A DNA stretch of 51,759 nt, taken from Rhodocyclales bacterium RIFCSPLOWO2_02_FULL_63_24 (GTDB lineage: Bacteria; Pseudomonadota; Gammaproteobacteria; Burkholderiales; Rhodocyclaceae). The notes beneath the pieces were generated by a model. The model did no database searches, was not told the origin of the DNA, and was given only the letters and a program-made list of their open reading frames with translations. The position numbers and the translations under genes were made by a program. Of the stretch, positions 26,823-37,317 are shown in pieces; positions within the stretch are counted from its first letter, which is position 1, and each line of letters begins with the position of its first letter. The DNA is taken from NCBI GenBank assembly GCA_001828935.1, contig MHZX01000089.1:226-51984 (forward strand). The letters run 5' to 3'.

Positions 26823-27467
26823 TCAGGCTCCGTCACCGACAAAGGGATTGCTGCGGCGTTCCTCGCCGAAAGTGGACATCGGCCCGTGACCGGGAATGAA
26901 TTCGACATCGTCGCCCAGCGGCCAGAGTTTGTTGTGGATCGCATCGATCAGCGCGTGATAGTCGCCGCGCGGAAAGTCGGTGCGTCCGATCGAGCCGGCA
27001 AACAGCACATCGCCGACGATGGCAAGCTTGGACGGGGCATGGAAGAACACCACGTGTCCCGGCGTGTGGCCGGGCGTGTGGAGTACTTGCAGCGTTTCTT
27101 TGCCGACGCTGACGCTGTCGCCGTCGTTGAGCCAGCGGTCCGGCGTGAAAGCCTGCGCCAGCGGGAAACCGAAGCTGCGGCTTTGCGCGACCAGCTGGTC
27201 GATCCAGAAACTCTCTTCGCGCTGCGGCCCCTCGATCGATACCCCAAGGCGCGTCGCCAGTTCGCCGGCGCCGCCGGCATGGTCGATGTGGCCGTGGGTG
27301 AGCAGCACCTTCTCGATGCTCACGCCCAGTCTGGCGGCCGCGGACAGCAGCTTCTCGATGTCGCCGCCGGGATCGACCAGGGCGCCTTTCATGGTTTCGG
27401 TGCACCAAAGCAGGGTGCAGTTCTGTTCGAAAGGGGTTACCGGAATGATGCGATAGTCTATTGTCAT
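26823..27467 (-). CDS. MBL-fold metallo-hydrolase (glyoxalase II-like)
   Basis: This 214-residue metallo-beta-lactamase-fold hydrolase has the zinc motif THGHIDHAGG, a downstream ligand His in HTPGHTPGHVVFF, a ligand Asp in IVGDVLFAGSIGRTDF and the last His in FIPGHGPMST. Members resembling this one include glyoxalase II-like thioesterases; the substrate is not certain. It precedes the EF-hand gene by two bases. Confidence 0.93.
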   Translation of the reverse strand: MTIDYRIIPVTPFEQNCTLLWCTETMKGALVDPGGDIEKLLSAAARLGVSIEKVLLTHGHIDHAGGAGELATRLGVSIEGPQREESFWIDQLVAQSRSFGFPLAQAFTPDRWLNDGDSVSVGKETLQVLHTPGHTPGHVVFFHAPSKLAIVGDVLFAGSIGRTDFPRGDYHALIDAIHNKLWPLGDDVEFIPGHGPMSTFGEERRSNPFVGDGA

Positions 27468-27607
27468 GAGTGCTGCCTGTCTTAAGTAAACGAATGCCCG
27501 GCGCTACGGTACGCACGCGCATTTGTCGCCGAGCTCCGGCGCAAGGTATCGGCCGGGTTGCGACGGTTGGAAATTGCGATGATAAGCCTTGGCGTGCTCG
27601 CGCCGAT

Positions 27608-29995
<2,388 letters not shown>

Positions 29996-30040
29996 GAGAA
30001 ACTCCTTGGTGCAAATGATGCCGCCGGCCGGGACCGATTC

Positions 30041-30511
30041 CTAGTGGGCCAGTCCGCGCCGGTAGTGTACGGCTTCGGCGATATGGGCGGCGGAGAGCGG
30101 CACGCCGTCCGCTACGCCGGCCAAGTCGGCAATGGTACGCGCCAGTTTGAGGATGCGATGGTAGCCGCGCGCCGACAGGCCGAGTTGGCGCATCGACTGC
30201 TTGAGCAGCGCGGCGCCCGTGCAGTCGGGCAGGCAATGCCGGTCGATCTCGTCCGGCGTCAGCCGGGCGTTCGGCTTGCCCTGGCGCGCCAGTTGCCTGT
30301 CGCGGGCGGCGACCACGCGTTCGCGCACCGTCGCCGACGATTCGCCGTCGCCGCGCGCGGACAACTCGTCTTCGCCCACGGCCGGCACATCGAGCATCAG
30401 GTCGATGCGATCAAGCAGCGGTCCCGAGAGCTTGCCGCGGTAGCGTGCGACCTGATCCGGCGTGCAGCGGCACTTGGCGGTGGGATGGCCGAGCCAGCCG
30501 CAAGGGCATGG
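30041..30511 (-). pseudogene. comM: comM (YifB/Mg-chelatase-like) 3' fragment, truncated by insertion
   Basis: The frame ending at 30041 encodes the last ~156 residues of ComM, a hexameric AAA+ helicase that supports branch migration in natural transformation. Typical sequence is CTPDQVARYRGKLSGPLLDR and the C-terminal LSARGYHRILKLARTIADL. ComM-like sequence starts at the PCPCG motif (30494-30511). Upstream of this the translation no longer resembles ComM and enters the antisense of the HTH gene, so about two thirds of the gene, with its Walker motifs, is missing from the window. This is best explained by insertion of the mobile region to the right. Whether the 5' part survives at the far end is not visible. 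Confidence 0.9.
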
Positions 30512-30554
30512 CCGCGTTGCCTTTTTGCCATGGGTGCCGATATCGCTTAAGGCA

Positions 30555-31019
30555 TTGAAACCAAAGGAAGCCAGTATTGAACCCCAAACTGTAGGCGAGC
30601 ATATCAAGCGAGCCCGCAAGCTCCGGGGGCTATCCCAGCCCCAAGCAGCCGCTCTGATAGGTGTTGATACCAGTACCGTCCTGAACTGGGAAAAGAATCG
30701 CACTGAGCCGCCTGTATCCGTCATCCCTGCCATTCTACGTTTTCTCGGGTACAACCCTTACCCGGAAGGAAAGACTATATGCGAACGCCTCGTATTCAAG
30801 CGCCGAACTATGGGATGGTCAATCAAAGAGGCAGCGAATCAGTTTGGGGTGGATGAGGGGACATGGGGAGATTGGGAGCGGGGTGCGACGATCCTCTACC
30901 GGGAGCATCGGGAAATGGTCGGCCGACTCCTTGGCGTACCTACCACTGAGATTCACCGGGAAATGCGGGAGCAGTGGAACAGGGCGCACCACTCTAATTT
31001 CCGGGGCCAAAGAACGTAG
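30555..31019 (+). CDS. Helix-turn-helix protein with two HTH motifs
   Basis: This protein of about 154 residues carries an XRE-type helix-turn-helix (GLSQPQAAALIGVDTSTVLN, then WEKNRTEPP) and a second, related one (WSIKEAANQFGVDEGTWGDW, then ERG). Double-HTH proteins of this sort are frequent as orphan regulators in mobile elements. No ATG lies before the domain; TTG at 30555 is the most likely start, and the same frame stays open leftwards across the junction into antisense comM. It is the first island gene and reads inward. The true start, and so the exact island edge, are uncertain. Confidence 0.75.
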   Translation: MKPKEASIEPQTVGEHIKRARKLRGLSQPQAAALIGVDTSTVLNWEKNRTEPPVSVIPAILRFLGYNPYPEGKTICERLVFKRRTMGWSIKEAANQFGVDEGTWGDWERGATILYREHREMVGRLLGVPTTEIHREMREQWNRAHHSNFRGQRT

Positions 31020-31071
31020 GGACGAATGCAGACAATCATCTCAGCCGAATCGGCTTCGGCGGTGTAGACAT

Positions 31072-31323
31072 CTATCGGTATGTGGATTTTTGCACTTCTT
31101 TCTTTTGGGTTTCTTGTTTCTTCGGAGTCTTGATCTTCACTCCTTCATCCTTAACTGCCTTCTTTTCTTCCGTTTTTTCCGCTCTCTTTTCTTCCTTCTT
31201 TGATTTCATAGGCTTCACTCCCGAGCAATCCCTTCCAGGGCACTCAACTTCGGTTGCGTTCGCTATGCTCAATGTTGAGCAAAGTATCGCGACGAACAGG
31301 GAATTGATCACTGGTCGAATCAT
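31072..31323 (-). CDS. Small secreted Lys/Glu-rich protein
   Basis: This 83-residue precursor has a signal peptide (MIRPVINSLFVAILCSTLS, cleavage probably after IANA). The mature part begins with a short Cys-containing segment (VECPGRDCSG) and continues as a highly charged Lys/Glu-rich tail. AGGAGG lies about nine bases before ATG 31323. It is the last gene of a minus-strand series of co-oriented genes, 13 bases after the coiled-coil protein gene. No family is recognised. Confidence 0.65.
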   Translation of the reverse strand: MIRPVINSLFVAILCSTLSIANATEVECPGRDCSGVKPMKSKKEEKRAEKTEEKKAVKDEGVKIKTPKKQETQKKEVQKSTYR

Positions 31324-31336
31324 GGTTCGTTTCCTC

Positions 31337-31975
31337 CTAGAAATTAAAAATCTTTCCTTGGGTGCGCACAAACTCCTCGCGGATTTCGCCGAGCAACGCA
31401 TCGCGTTGATCCGACCACTCCTGACCGTTCGCTAGGCGAGGACAATTTGCCCCATACTGCAAACGGTCCCACTTCTCAAAGCTATTCACCTGCGCTTTGA
31501 CCTTGTCTGAGAAGTACACCTTGAGCGTGCCGAGTTCTCCATACAGTGCGTCGCGCGCAGGGCTGCGCTCCTCCTTAGCAATTCTCAGAAGTTCACCCAG
31601 ACGCTTTTCGGCGATTTCTTCGTTTCTTTTCTGTTGAGCTACGGTTACCTTGCCCGCTCGCTGGTCGGCTGTATCCTTTTCGATTTCCTGTTCTCGAAAG
31701 GCACAGAGCACTTTCATATGCCGTTGGCTCTCGACATATTTAGCCAGATACTTGGCCGTTTCATCTGCATGCTTCACCTTCAATTCCAAGTATGTCTTTT
31801 GATCCGTAGATTCCTGATTGAGCCTTGCCAGAACAACGCCGGTTACCAGAGCAAGCAACCCAGTCACGATCGGCACAATCAAAGGCGACCCGAGAAGGCC
31901 ATTCGCCCTTTGCCTACCTCCACCTTGGTTGTTCGACATCGGCGTTCTGCGCAACCGATTTCTTCGGCGGATCAT
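31337..31975 (-). CDS. Single-pass membrane protein with coiled coil
   Basis: This protein of up to 212 residues has an Arg-rich N-terminus, one transmembrane helix (LIVPIVTGLLALVTGVVLA) and a long charged helical region after it (about 60-150) likely to form a coiled coil. With the basic N-terminus inside, the coiled coil would be in the periplasm. ATG 31975 is chosen because it overlaps the TGA of a 29-residue lipoprotein gene (ATGA), which suggests translational coupling; ATG 31939 is an alternative. The inner-membrane coiled-coil/lipoprotein arrangement recalls phage spanin pairs, but there is no sequence evidence for that. Confidence 0.72.
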   Translation of the reverse strand: MIRRRNRLRRTPMSNNQGGGRQRANGLLGSPLIVPIVTGLLALVTGVVLARLNQESTDQKTYLELKVKHADETAKYLAKYVESQRHMKVLCAFREQEIEKDTADQRAGKVTVAQQKRNEEIAEKRLGELLRIAKEERSPARDALYGELGTLKVYFSDKVKAQVNSFEKWDRLQYGANCPRLANGQEWSDQRDALLGEIREEFVRTQGKIFNF

Positions 31976-32061
31976 TGGAGCCTTCGCACGCCATCAAGAT
32001 TCGTGGTGCAGCCAGAGAGCACCACCACGGCTACCGCAATCACTAGAACGCCCGTCCGCAT
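31972..32061 (-). CDS. Very small lipoprotein (29 residues)
   Basis: ATG 32061 opens a 29-residue frame: a short hydrophobic signal (MRTGVLVIAVAVVVLSGC) with a good lipobox LSGC at residue 18 and a mature tail of 12 residues (CTTNLDGVRRLQ). AAGGAG is eight to nine bases upstream. The TGA overlaps the ATG of the next gene. The size recalls entericidins and lysis lipoproteins of bacteriocin operons. The combination of ribosome-binding site, lipobox and overlap makes a real gene likely despite its size. Confidence 0.65.
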   Translation of the reverse strand: MRTGVLVIAVAVVVLSGCTTNLDGVRRLQ

Positions 32062-32073
32062 GCCAGCCTCTCC

Positions 32074-32241
32074 TTAGTCGTCTTCCTCGCTTACCTCGTT
32101 GATCGCATCGTGGAACGCGAGCCATGCCTTCTCATCCGTCGCCTTACATTTCTTGATATCCCGATGCTTGCAGACATCCACCGCATATACCGGGTGAATT
32201 TCCCATGAAGAAATGCGCTTAGGATTATCATCAATGAATTG
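32074..32241 (-). pseudogene. Start-less open frame, possible remnant of a secreted-protein C-terminus
   Basis: Between 32241 and the TAA at 32074 the minus strand has an open frame of 55 codons without an ATG or GTG near its beginning. It contains SSWEIHPVYAVDVCKHRDIK and ends in a short acidic tail. The WEIHPV string looks like an ending seen in uncharacterised bacterial secreted proteins, so this may be a decayed gene end. It overlaps the last bases of the large HExxH gene in another frame. Use of a rare start codon is the alternative. Confidence 0.3.
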
Positions 32242-35200
32242 TTAGATCAATTCGCGTGAAAAGGAATGGTTCATTTTCAGACATCGAGCAGTGTGCAAGT
32301 GGAATGCTCCACCCGGCGCCATGCGCCAAATGCTGAAGTTTATGGTAGCAATCCGCAGGCAAAGTAAGGAAGATGTCCTGAAACTCCTCCGGCGTTACAC
32401 CTGTCCACCTGAGGCGTGCGTCGTATCGGCCGAATGTCAGTTCGGCTGTCACGTTCCAGTCTTTGGCAATTATTTTGCGGGGATCCCTCTCTTCCAGACG
32501 TTTCGACGCATGGGCCTTAATTTCCTCACAGAGAGTTGCTAACAAATTTGGCTCCCCTGTCGGGGCTGCCATTGGTGCGTGGCAATTGCCACTGTTTTGC
32601 GGAGCACTATTTGTTGGCTTATCCTCAGGCGGCATGTTGGTGATCAACATGGACTGAACGTCCAATTCATTGGCTTTCACATCTAGAAAGGCGTTGATCT
32701 GTTCGTAAAGGTTACCCTTGTTATCCGATATTGAGAGTTGTCCCATCACATTATGTCGAACCAATAGGACAACATCCTCCCAGCCACTTGATAGAAACAG
32801 CTCGCAATTTGAATCCGCTCCCTGCCGCTGTAGTCCAATGAGAAGATTTAAAAGATCAAGCCATTTCGATCTATGTTGGAATTTGATTAGCGCAAGTCGG
32901 ACGAATTCTCCGTTGCCAAAGCCATTGGCTTCTAGAAGAGAATTCGTCCCGAAAATCTTGACTAGCATTCGTGGCTTTTCAAAATGACGTGGGACAGTTT
33001 CTAGCGGTTCTCTTATTCGTGAACGCATCTTCGACGGAAAACTATCTTCCGCAAGGCTAACTAGATTGCTTACTGTTCGCCCGGATTCCAGTCTGACATA
33101 GCTATAGTCACCTATGGCGGGGAATAACGGGCATTCCATTGTTGTGCCCATGACATTCGCCTTCATCAGGTTGGTCAGTGCATTCAACGCTGTCATTGGC
33201 CTCACTTGGTCGGCAGCGTCAATATATGACGATGGCCGCAGGACGCCAAGACACAAGACAGAAACTGGGAAACGCCCATTCTCGCCAATCTTGTCGAAAC
33301 CGCGTGTCCATAAATCGTTCTTTAGTTTCTCTATAAATTCCGATGTGTACTTCTCGAATAATTCGCGTTTCTTCGCATCGCTTCCAATCCAGGCTAATCT
33401 GTCGCTACCACCCTGGAACTCATCTACTTTCTCCCACCATTCATATCGTGGGTTGAGAAAGAAAATCATGAACTTGCTTTTCATCAGGGAATGAAGATGT
33501 TCCGTTGCGGAAATCCCATTGTGAAGCTCCGTCTTAGGGAACAAAGCAAGCAGGTTTGTTTCTGCCAACCCAGAAAGGTTATCCAGACTAAGACTATGTC
33601 CTTTCGCCATGACAAGCTGATACCACTCTAGTAGGTATCGGAATGCACCCAATCCGTCCCATCGGGTCTCGTCGACAAGTTTGTCTAACTCGCTGAATTT
33701 GACCTTATCGTCTTCGTCTATAGATCGGTGTAAATTTGTAGCGTGGTTAAACAGCAATGTCGCTGACGCCCAGCGCATTGCCAGTGCGGCATCCTCAAGA
33801 CGAGTTGGCGCATGTTCTTTTAGATCTTGTCGAACGGTTTTGTCATGTAGGTCTCGACAAGATGGCTGCTCCTCCATAAACGAATGGAAGAACTGCCATA
33901 TACGTTCCCTCAATTTTGCATCCGTAGGACCGCGCCCAAATCTATAGGCGTGCCGATTATGATCTTTGGCGTATTGCCACATTCGTCCAATGTGCGGCTC
34001 TAGGTGAACGAAGCAACCCTCAGCAAGGGACTCGTTAGCATCGCAATACAAATCCCACCAACGTTCGTGATCCCCTGATGATCTGTCCTTGTGATAGGTA
34101 TGGTCACCACTTGATCTAAACCGCTTCCAGAGCTCTTCGATAGCATCGCATGAGTCGCGAAGCCCATCAACGAAAGGAATGTCTTCAGTGTCCTTGCCCA
34201 TGTCCTTGGCTCGCTCGGCCCTCTCATAAAGGGCGAGTGCAAGCTTTACTGCGACGAGGATTCGAGCAAAAGAAAAGTACTGAGCAGGCTTCTCGCCGAT
34301 TTCGCTGGCGTTCAGCGTTTTGAGTTGCTGATGCCACACATCGTGTCCGCGATTGTCGCCATATTTCCCGTCATTCGGACCGCCGAATGGCCTCCTTCCC
34401 ATCGCGATATTCGTATGCTCCCGCTGGCCGAATATTTGTAGAGCCAGAGCGTGAACGAATGACGCTCCTCCGAGCGCTACTCCGAGCGCGTCCGCCCATA
34501 TTTCGGTAGCGATTAGTTGATAATCCTCGTCCCCAATAGTGTATATACCGAAACGGGACATACCAATCTTGAGGTCGCTTGCCGCCTTTCTGGAGGACCG
34601 CAAGAAAGAGAATAGCTCTGTGTCTCTCGGTGTGGTTCCCCAAGTCGGCTTGAGCTGCCGTTCTTCCTGCTGATCCAATTCCATATGGATATGCCCCAGC
34701 TCATGAAACAGTAGCGGGAAGAGGATTGGATGTTCAAGGTAGAAATACAGGCTGCGGATTAGTGCATATCCTGCGGGAGTTCCGGCCTCCGCGCTATCTT
34801 TTGTTGCAATTTCTCCCTTTATCAGTGGAATCGTCTCGCTTGTTGCACTGTGATTCCATATATGGGACACGACTGTTTGCTTCCAGCGTCGAGTAGATCG
34901 TTCCTCGTATGTTTTCCGGTCATTATCTCCGCAGCTATCTGGGTCAAAGCCTGGAATATTCAGGAAGGCCATTGCTTTTGCCGTGTCTACGCACAGGTCG
35001 CGACAATACGCTGAAAGGAATTTCTCATGATTCGCCGACTGCCAGCGTCGCAATGACAAAGGAACGGGCATGGATCCCGATGTCGTATCGAGCATCTGAG
35101 CGATCTTGTCGTGGAGGTGCGACAGCACCCTCGTGCTATCGGCCAAGGTTATCTCAACGACATACGCACGTTTGGCAATGAACCAGTACAAGGAAGAGCC

Positions 35201-35569
35201 TGGACAGCCGTGCTCGCCATCTCTTGACTCTAGTTCGTCGGCGGCGCATCTGAATGCATTTGACAGCGCAGCCCTGACATCTCGTAGAGATTCGAATTCA
35301 TGTACCGCGGTATCGGCGATTGCCAGATACTGCTTCTCTCTGATGCCAAATTCATCGTATTTCTTCACCGTGCGTGATTTTGGCAACGATCCGAGTACAT
35401 CCGGCGCCGCGTGCTTCATGTGTGCATATGCTGTGAGTCGTATGTGCCGGAACTCAGCGAGTAGCGTATTCAGCCTTGAACGCGCATCGGAGTACAAAAT
35501 CCAAAGGAAACGCTGCGGCAGTTGTTGCCTGCTAGTCCCAAGTCCTGCCGACCGGTTGCTGAATGTCAT
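32231..35569 (-). CDS. Large protein with HExxH zinc-protease signature, unknown family
   Basis: This 1112-residue protein belongs to no family recognised here. At residues 285-296 it has PLLFHELGHIHM, a clear HExxH zinc site (His289, Glu290, His293) preceded by hydrophobic residues, and at 353-360 IATEIWAD, with Glu356 and Asp360 suited to the third ligand of a gluzincin-type ExxxD helix. About 340 residues precede the second element and a further 750, rich in Trp, Tyr and charged residues, follow it without known motifs. No signal peptide is seen, so it is probably cytoplasmic. Its ATG overlaps the TGA of the membrane-protein gene (ATGA). Base composition is AT-richer than the chromosome. 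Peptidase activity is inferred from the motif. Confidence 0.82.
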   Translation of the reverse strand: MTFSNRSAGLGTSRQQLPQRFLWILYSDARSRLNTLLAEFRHIRLTAYAHMKHAAPDVLGSLPKSRTVKKYDEFGIREKQYLAIADTAVHEFESLRDVRAALSNAFRCAADELESRDGEHGCPGSSLYWFIAKRAYVVEITLADSTRVLSHLHDKIAQMLDTTSGSMPVPLSLRRWQSANHEKFLSAYCRDLCVDTAKAMAFLNIPGFDPDSCGDNDRKTYEERSTRRWKQTVVSHIWNHSATSETIPLIKGEIATKDSAEAGTPAGYALIRSLYFYLEHPILFPLLFHELGHIHMELDQQEERQLKPTWGTTPRDTELFSFLRSSRKAASDLKIGMSRFGIYTIGDEDYQLIATEIWADALGVALGGASFVHALALQIFGQREHTNIAMGRRPFGGPNDGKYGDNRGHDVWHQQLKTLNASEIGEKPAQYFSFARILVAVKLALALYERAERAKDMGKDTEDIPFVDGLRDSCDAIEELWKRFRSSGDHTYHKDRSSGDHERWWDLYCDANESLAEGCFVHLEPHIGRMWQYAKDHNRHAYRFGRGPTDAKLRERIWQFFHSFMEEQPSCRDLHDKTVRQDLKEHAPTRLEDAALAMRWASATLLFNHATNLHRSIDEDDKVKFSELDKLVDETRWDGLGAFRYLLEWYQLVMAKGHSLSLDNLSGLAETNLLALFPKTELHNGISATEHLHSLMKSKFMIFFLNPRYEWWEKVDEFQGGSDRLAWIGSDAKKRELFEKYTSEFIEKLKNDLWTRGFDKIGENGRFPVSVLCLGVLRPSSYIDAADQVRPMTALNALTNLMKANVMGTTMECPLFPAIGDYSYVRLESGRTVSNLVSLAEDSFPSKMRSRIREPLETVPRHFEKPRMLVKIFGTNSLLEANGFGNGEFVRLALIKFQHRSKWLDLLNLLIGLQRQGADSNCELFLSSGWEDVVLLVRHNVMGQLSISDNKGNLYEQINAFLDVKANELDVQSMLITNMPPEDKPTNSAPQNSGNCHAPMAAPTGEPNLLATLCEEIKAHASKRLEERDPRKIIAKDWNVTAELTFGRYDARLRWTGVTPEEFQDIFLTLPADCYHKLQHLAHGAGWSIPLAHCSMSENEPFLFTRIDLTIH

Positions 35570-37182
35570 AGCAGTTTTTCCAAAATCTCAAAGGCAATCA
35601 GAAGGAGGGCGGCGTGCGTGAATTCAACCACTCTGGCATGGTCAAGCCCGAAGTTACTTACTTCCACGTCAAAATCTTCTGAAACGAGTTCTTCCCACGC
35701 CTTTTCTTCCGGGCGATCCGATCGGAAATAGAATATCGGCGGCGAGTCGCTAAAAAAAGGATGCCCGCGGAATCTGCCGGCCCATACCTTGAGCGCCTGT
35801 AGTTGATAGGAGCGCAGCCAGAGGGAAATGATTGCCCAAGCAAGAAAAAATCCAGCCCACAGAAACGGGCCAATGATATGTTTCTTTACGTCTTCATGGA
35901 ATTGGAATATCTGAGTATCGTATGCGACTAACAGGAACATCGATGCCAACAGGGTTAGATATAAGAATAGCTGGAAACTGTGTAGACGAAGGGATACAAG
36001 CAGATCCTTTGCGACTCTGCCCCACTCACCATCGTGTTGCGTCTTGTCTTGGTACGGATCGCGACTTGTCGGCAACGGCGTCTCTCGACTAGCATCCCGC
36101 GGCAATAGATATTGCTGAAATGAGAATCTTGCAATTGCTGTGAGCTGAAGCTTGAGGGTATCCGACTCAGGGGTTACTTGAAGCGGCACAGCACTTCGTG
36201 GCTGCATCAATTTTGCATTTCTAAGCGGCGAGAAGATGCGTGCTCGTAGTGCTCGTAACCATGGGAACGACGGGAGCATGCCTATGCTTTTTCGGAGCGG
36301 TCGTGCCATACGGTATAACCACTTGCGTCTGGTCGTGTGTGAACCGGGGCTTTGGAAGCCTGATTCCAATTCAACGGGTATCGTCCATATTCTCATTGGA
36401 TTGGTGGCGAGTATCAGACGCAGTTGTTCAAGGTGTTGTTCGAATGCATCGTTATCAATTCTGATTGCTATGTTTGTCGCATCTGCGTCGTAATTGATTC
36501 CGTTGTGGTGGTCTAGTCCGATTGAAGTCGGATCACCGATGTTCCACAGGGTGACACGAATGGTTTGTAATGGCCTAGTCAGAAGCCATAAGCTAACTCC
36601 TAACAGAAAGACCCCGAGCATTATGAAGAAGCCTGGAATGCCATGGCCAGTATGTTCGGTAAATGGCGTGAGAGTTGGGGGGCAATGACCGATGTTTAAA
36701 TGAAAGCTGGAAAATATGTGTGAGATTGTAGAGGTGCAGAAATCTAAGGCGAGAATAGTCAGGAAAAATCCGGCAGGGAAAGTTAGTGCATACAGCCCCG
36801 CTTTATGCTGCTCGGATTCGTTCTGAACGCTGATTACGAGTATCAGTAGCGCAACGTTAACGACATACATTGCTAAGTGCGCAATCCCCCAGTCATCATT
36901 GGTCGCACTTAGCGCCAGAACATTGACAGCAAACGTCGATGTCAGGAAGACCAGCAGAACTGCAAGTGAGAGATACATGTGTTTCCGCAAGCGGAGCCAC
37001 AGAAAGGTAAGGGGCCAGATGCCACCTACAAACACCTTAAGATAAAAATGACGCAACTGACTATTTCTATCAACTGCAACGTTCTGGTCGCCAGCATTAC
37101 TGCCGGAGACGACAACCCTGACGCGCAGTAAAAGCCAGTGCAGGAATATTCGAAATCTGTTGATCACAAGTGATATATGCAA
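35566..37182 (-). CDS. Multi-pass membrane protein, partner of the HExxH protein
   Basis: This 538-residue protein has hydrophobic segments at about residues 52-66, 70-92, 100-120, 132-150 and 184-203, a soluble middle of about 200 residues, and two more segments between about 400 and 455, then a cytoplasmic tail. No family is recognised. The start is uncertain: the longest frame begins at TTG 37182, after a weak GGTAGG. The stop codon overlaps the ATG of the 1112-residue gene, so the pair is almost certainly one functional unit: a membrane component with a putative soluble zinc peptidase. Such pairs recur among defence and stress systems, but no known system matches. Confidence 0.75.
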   Translation of the reverse strand: MHISLVINRFRIFLHWLLLRVRVVVSGSNAGDQNVAVDRNSQLRHFYLKVFVGGIWPLTFLWLRLRKHMYLSLAVLLVFLTSTFAVNVLALSATNDDWGIAHLAMYVVNVALLILVISVQNESEQHKAGLYALTFPAGFFLTILALDFCTSTISHIFSSFHLNIGHCPPTLTPFTEHTGHGIPGFFIMLGVFLLGVSLWLLTRPLQTIRVTLWNIGDPTSIGLDHHNGINYDADATNIAIRIDNDAFEQHLEQLRLILATNPMRIWTIPVELESGFQSPGSHTTRRKWLYRMARPLRKSIGMLPSFPWLRALRARIFSPLRNAKLMQPRSAVPLQVTPESDTLKLQLTAIARFSFQQYLLPRDASRETPLPTSRDPYQDKTQHDGEWGRVAKDLLVSLRLHSFQLFLYLTLLASMFLLVAYDTQIFQFHEDVKKHIIGPFLWAGFFLAWAIISLWLRSYQLQALKVWAGRFRGHPFFSDSPPIFYFRSDRPEEKAWEELVSEDFDVEVSNFGLDHARVVEFTHAALLLIAFEILEKLL

Positions 37183-37269
37183 TGCATATGCCTACCGCAC
37201 ATAGCGATTACTGGAGACGAAATAATTTGTCATTATCACCTGCTCATGAAGCAACTGTTGTGCTTGGGC

Positions 37270-37299
37270 AAAAAAAAGCCGCCTGCGAAGAGGCGGCTT
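37270..37299 (-). terminator. Rho-independent terminator after the coiled-coil gene
   Basis: A 9-bp GC-rich stem (AAGCCGCCT / AGGCGGCTT) with a short loop is followed, on the minus strand, by a run of T residues (the A-run at 37270-37277). It lies 18 bases after the stop of the repeat coiled-coil gene and separates it from the membrane-protein gene. Confidence 0.85.
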
Positions 37300-37317
37300 G
37301 GTGGATATCTACAAGTT

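Noticed and set aside
24922..26889. 655-codon plus-strand frame opposite the EF-hand membrane protein
   Set aside because: Antisense shadow; the minus-strand frame has a canonical EF-hand and membrane helices.
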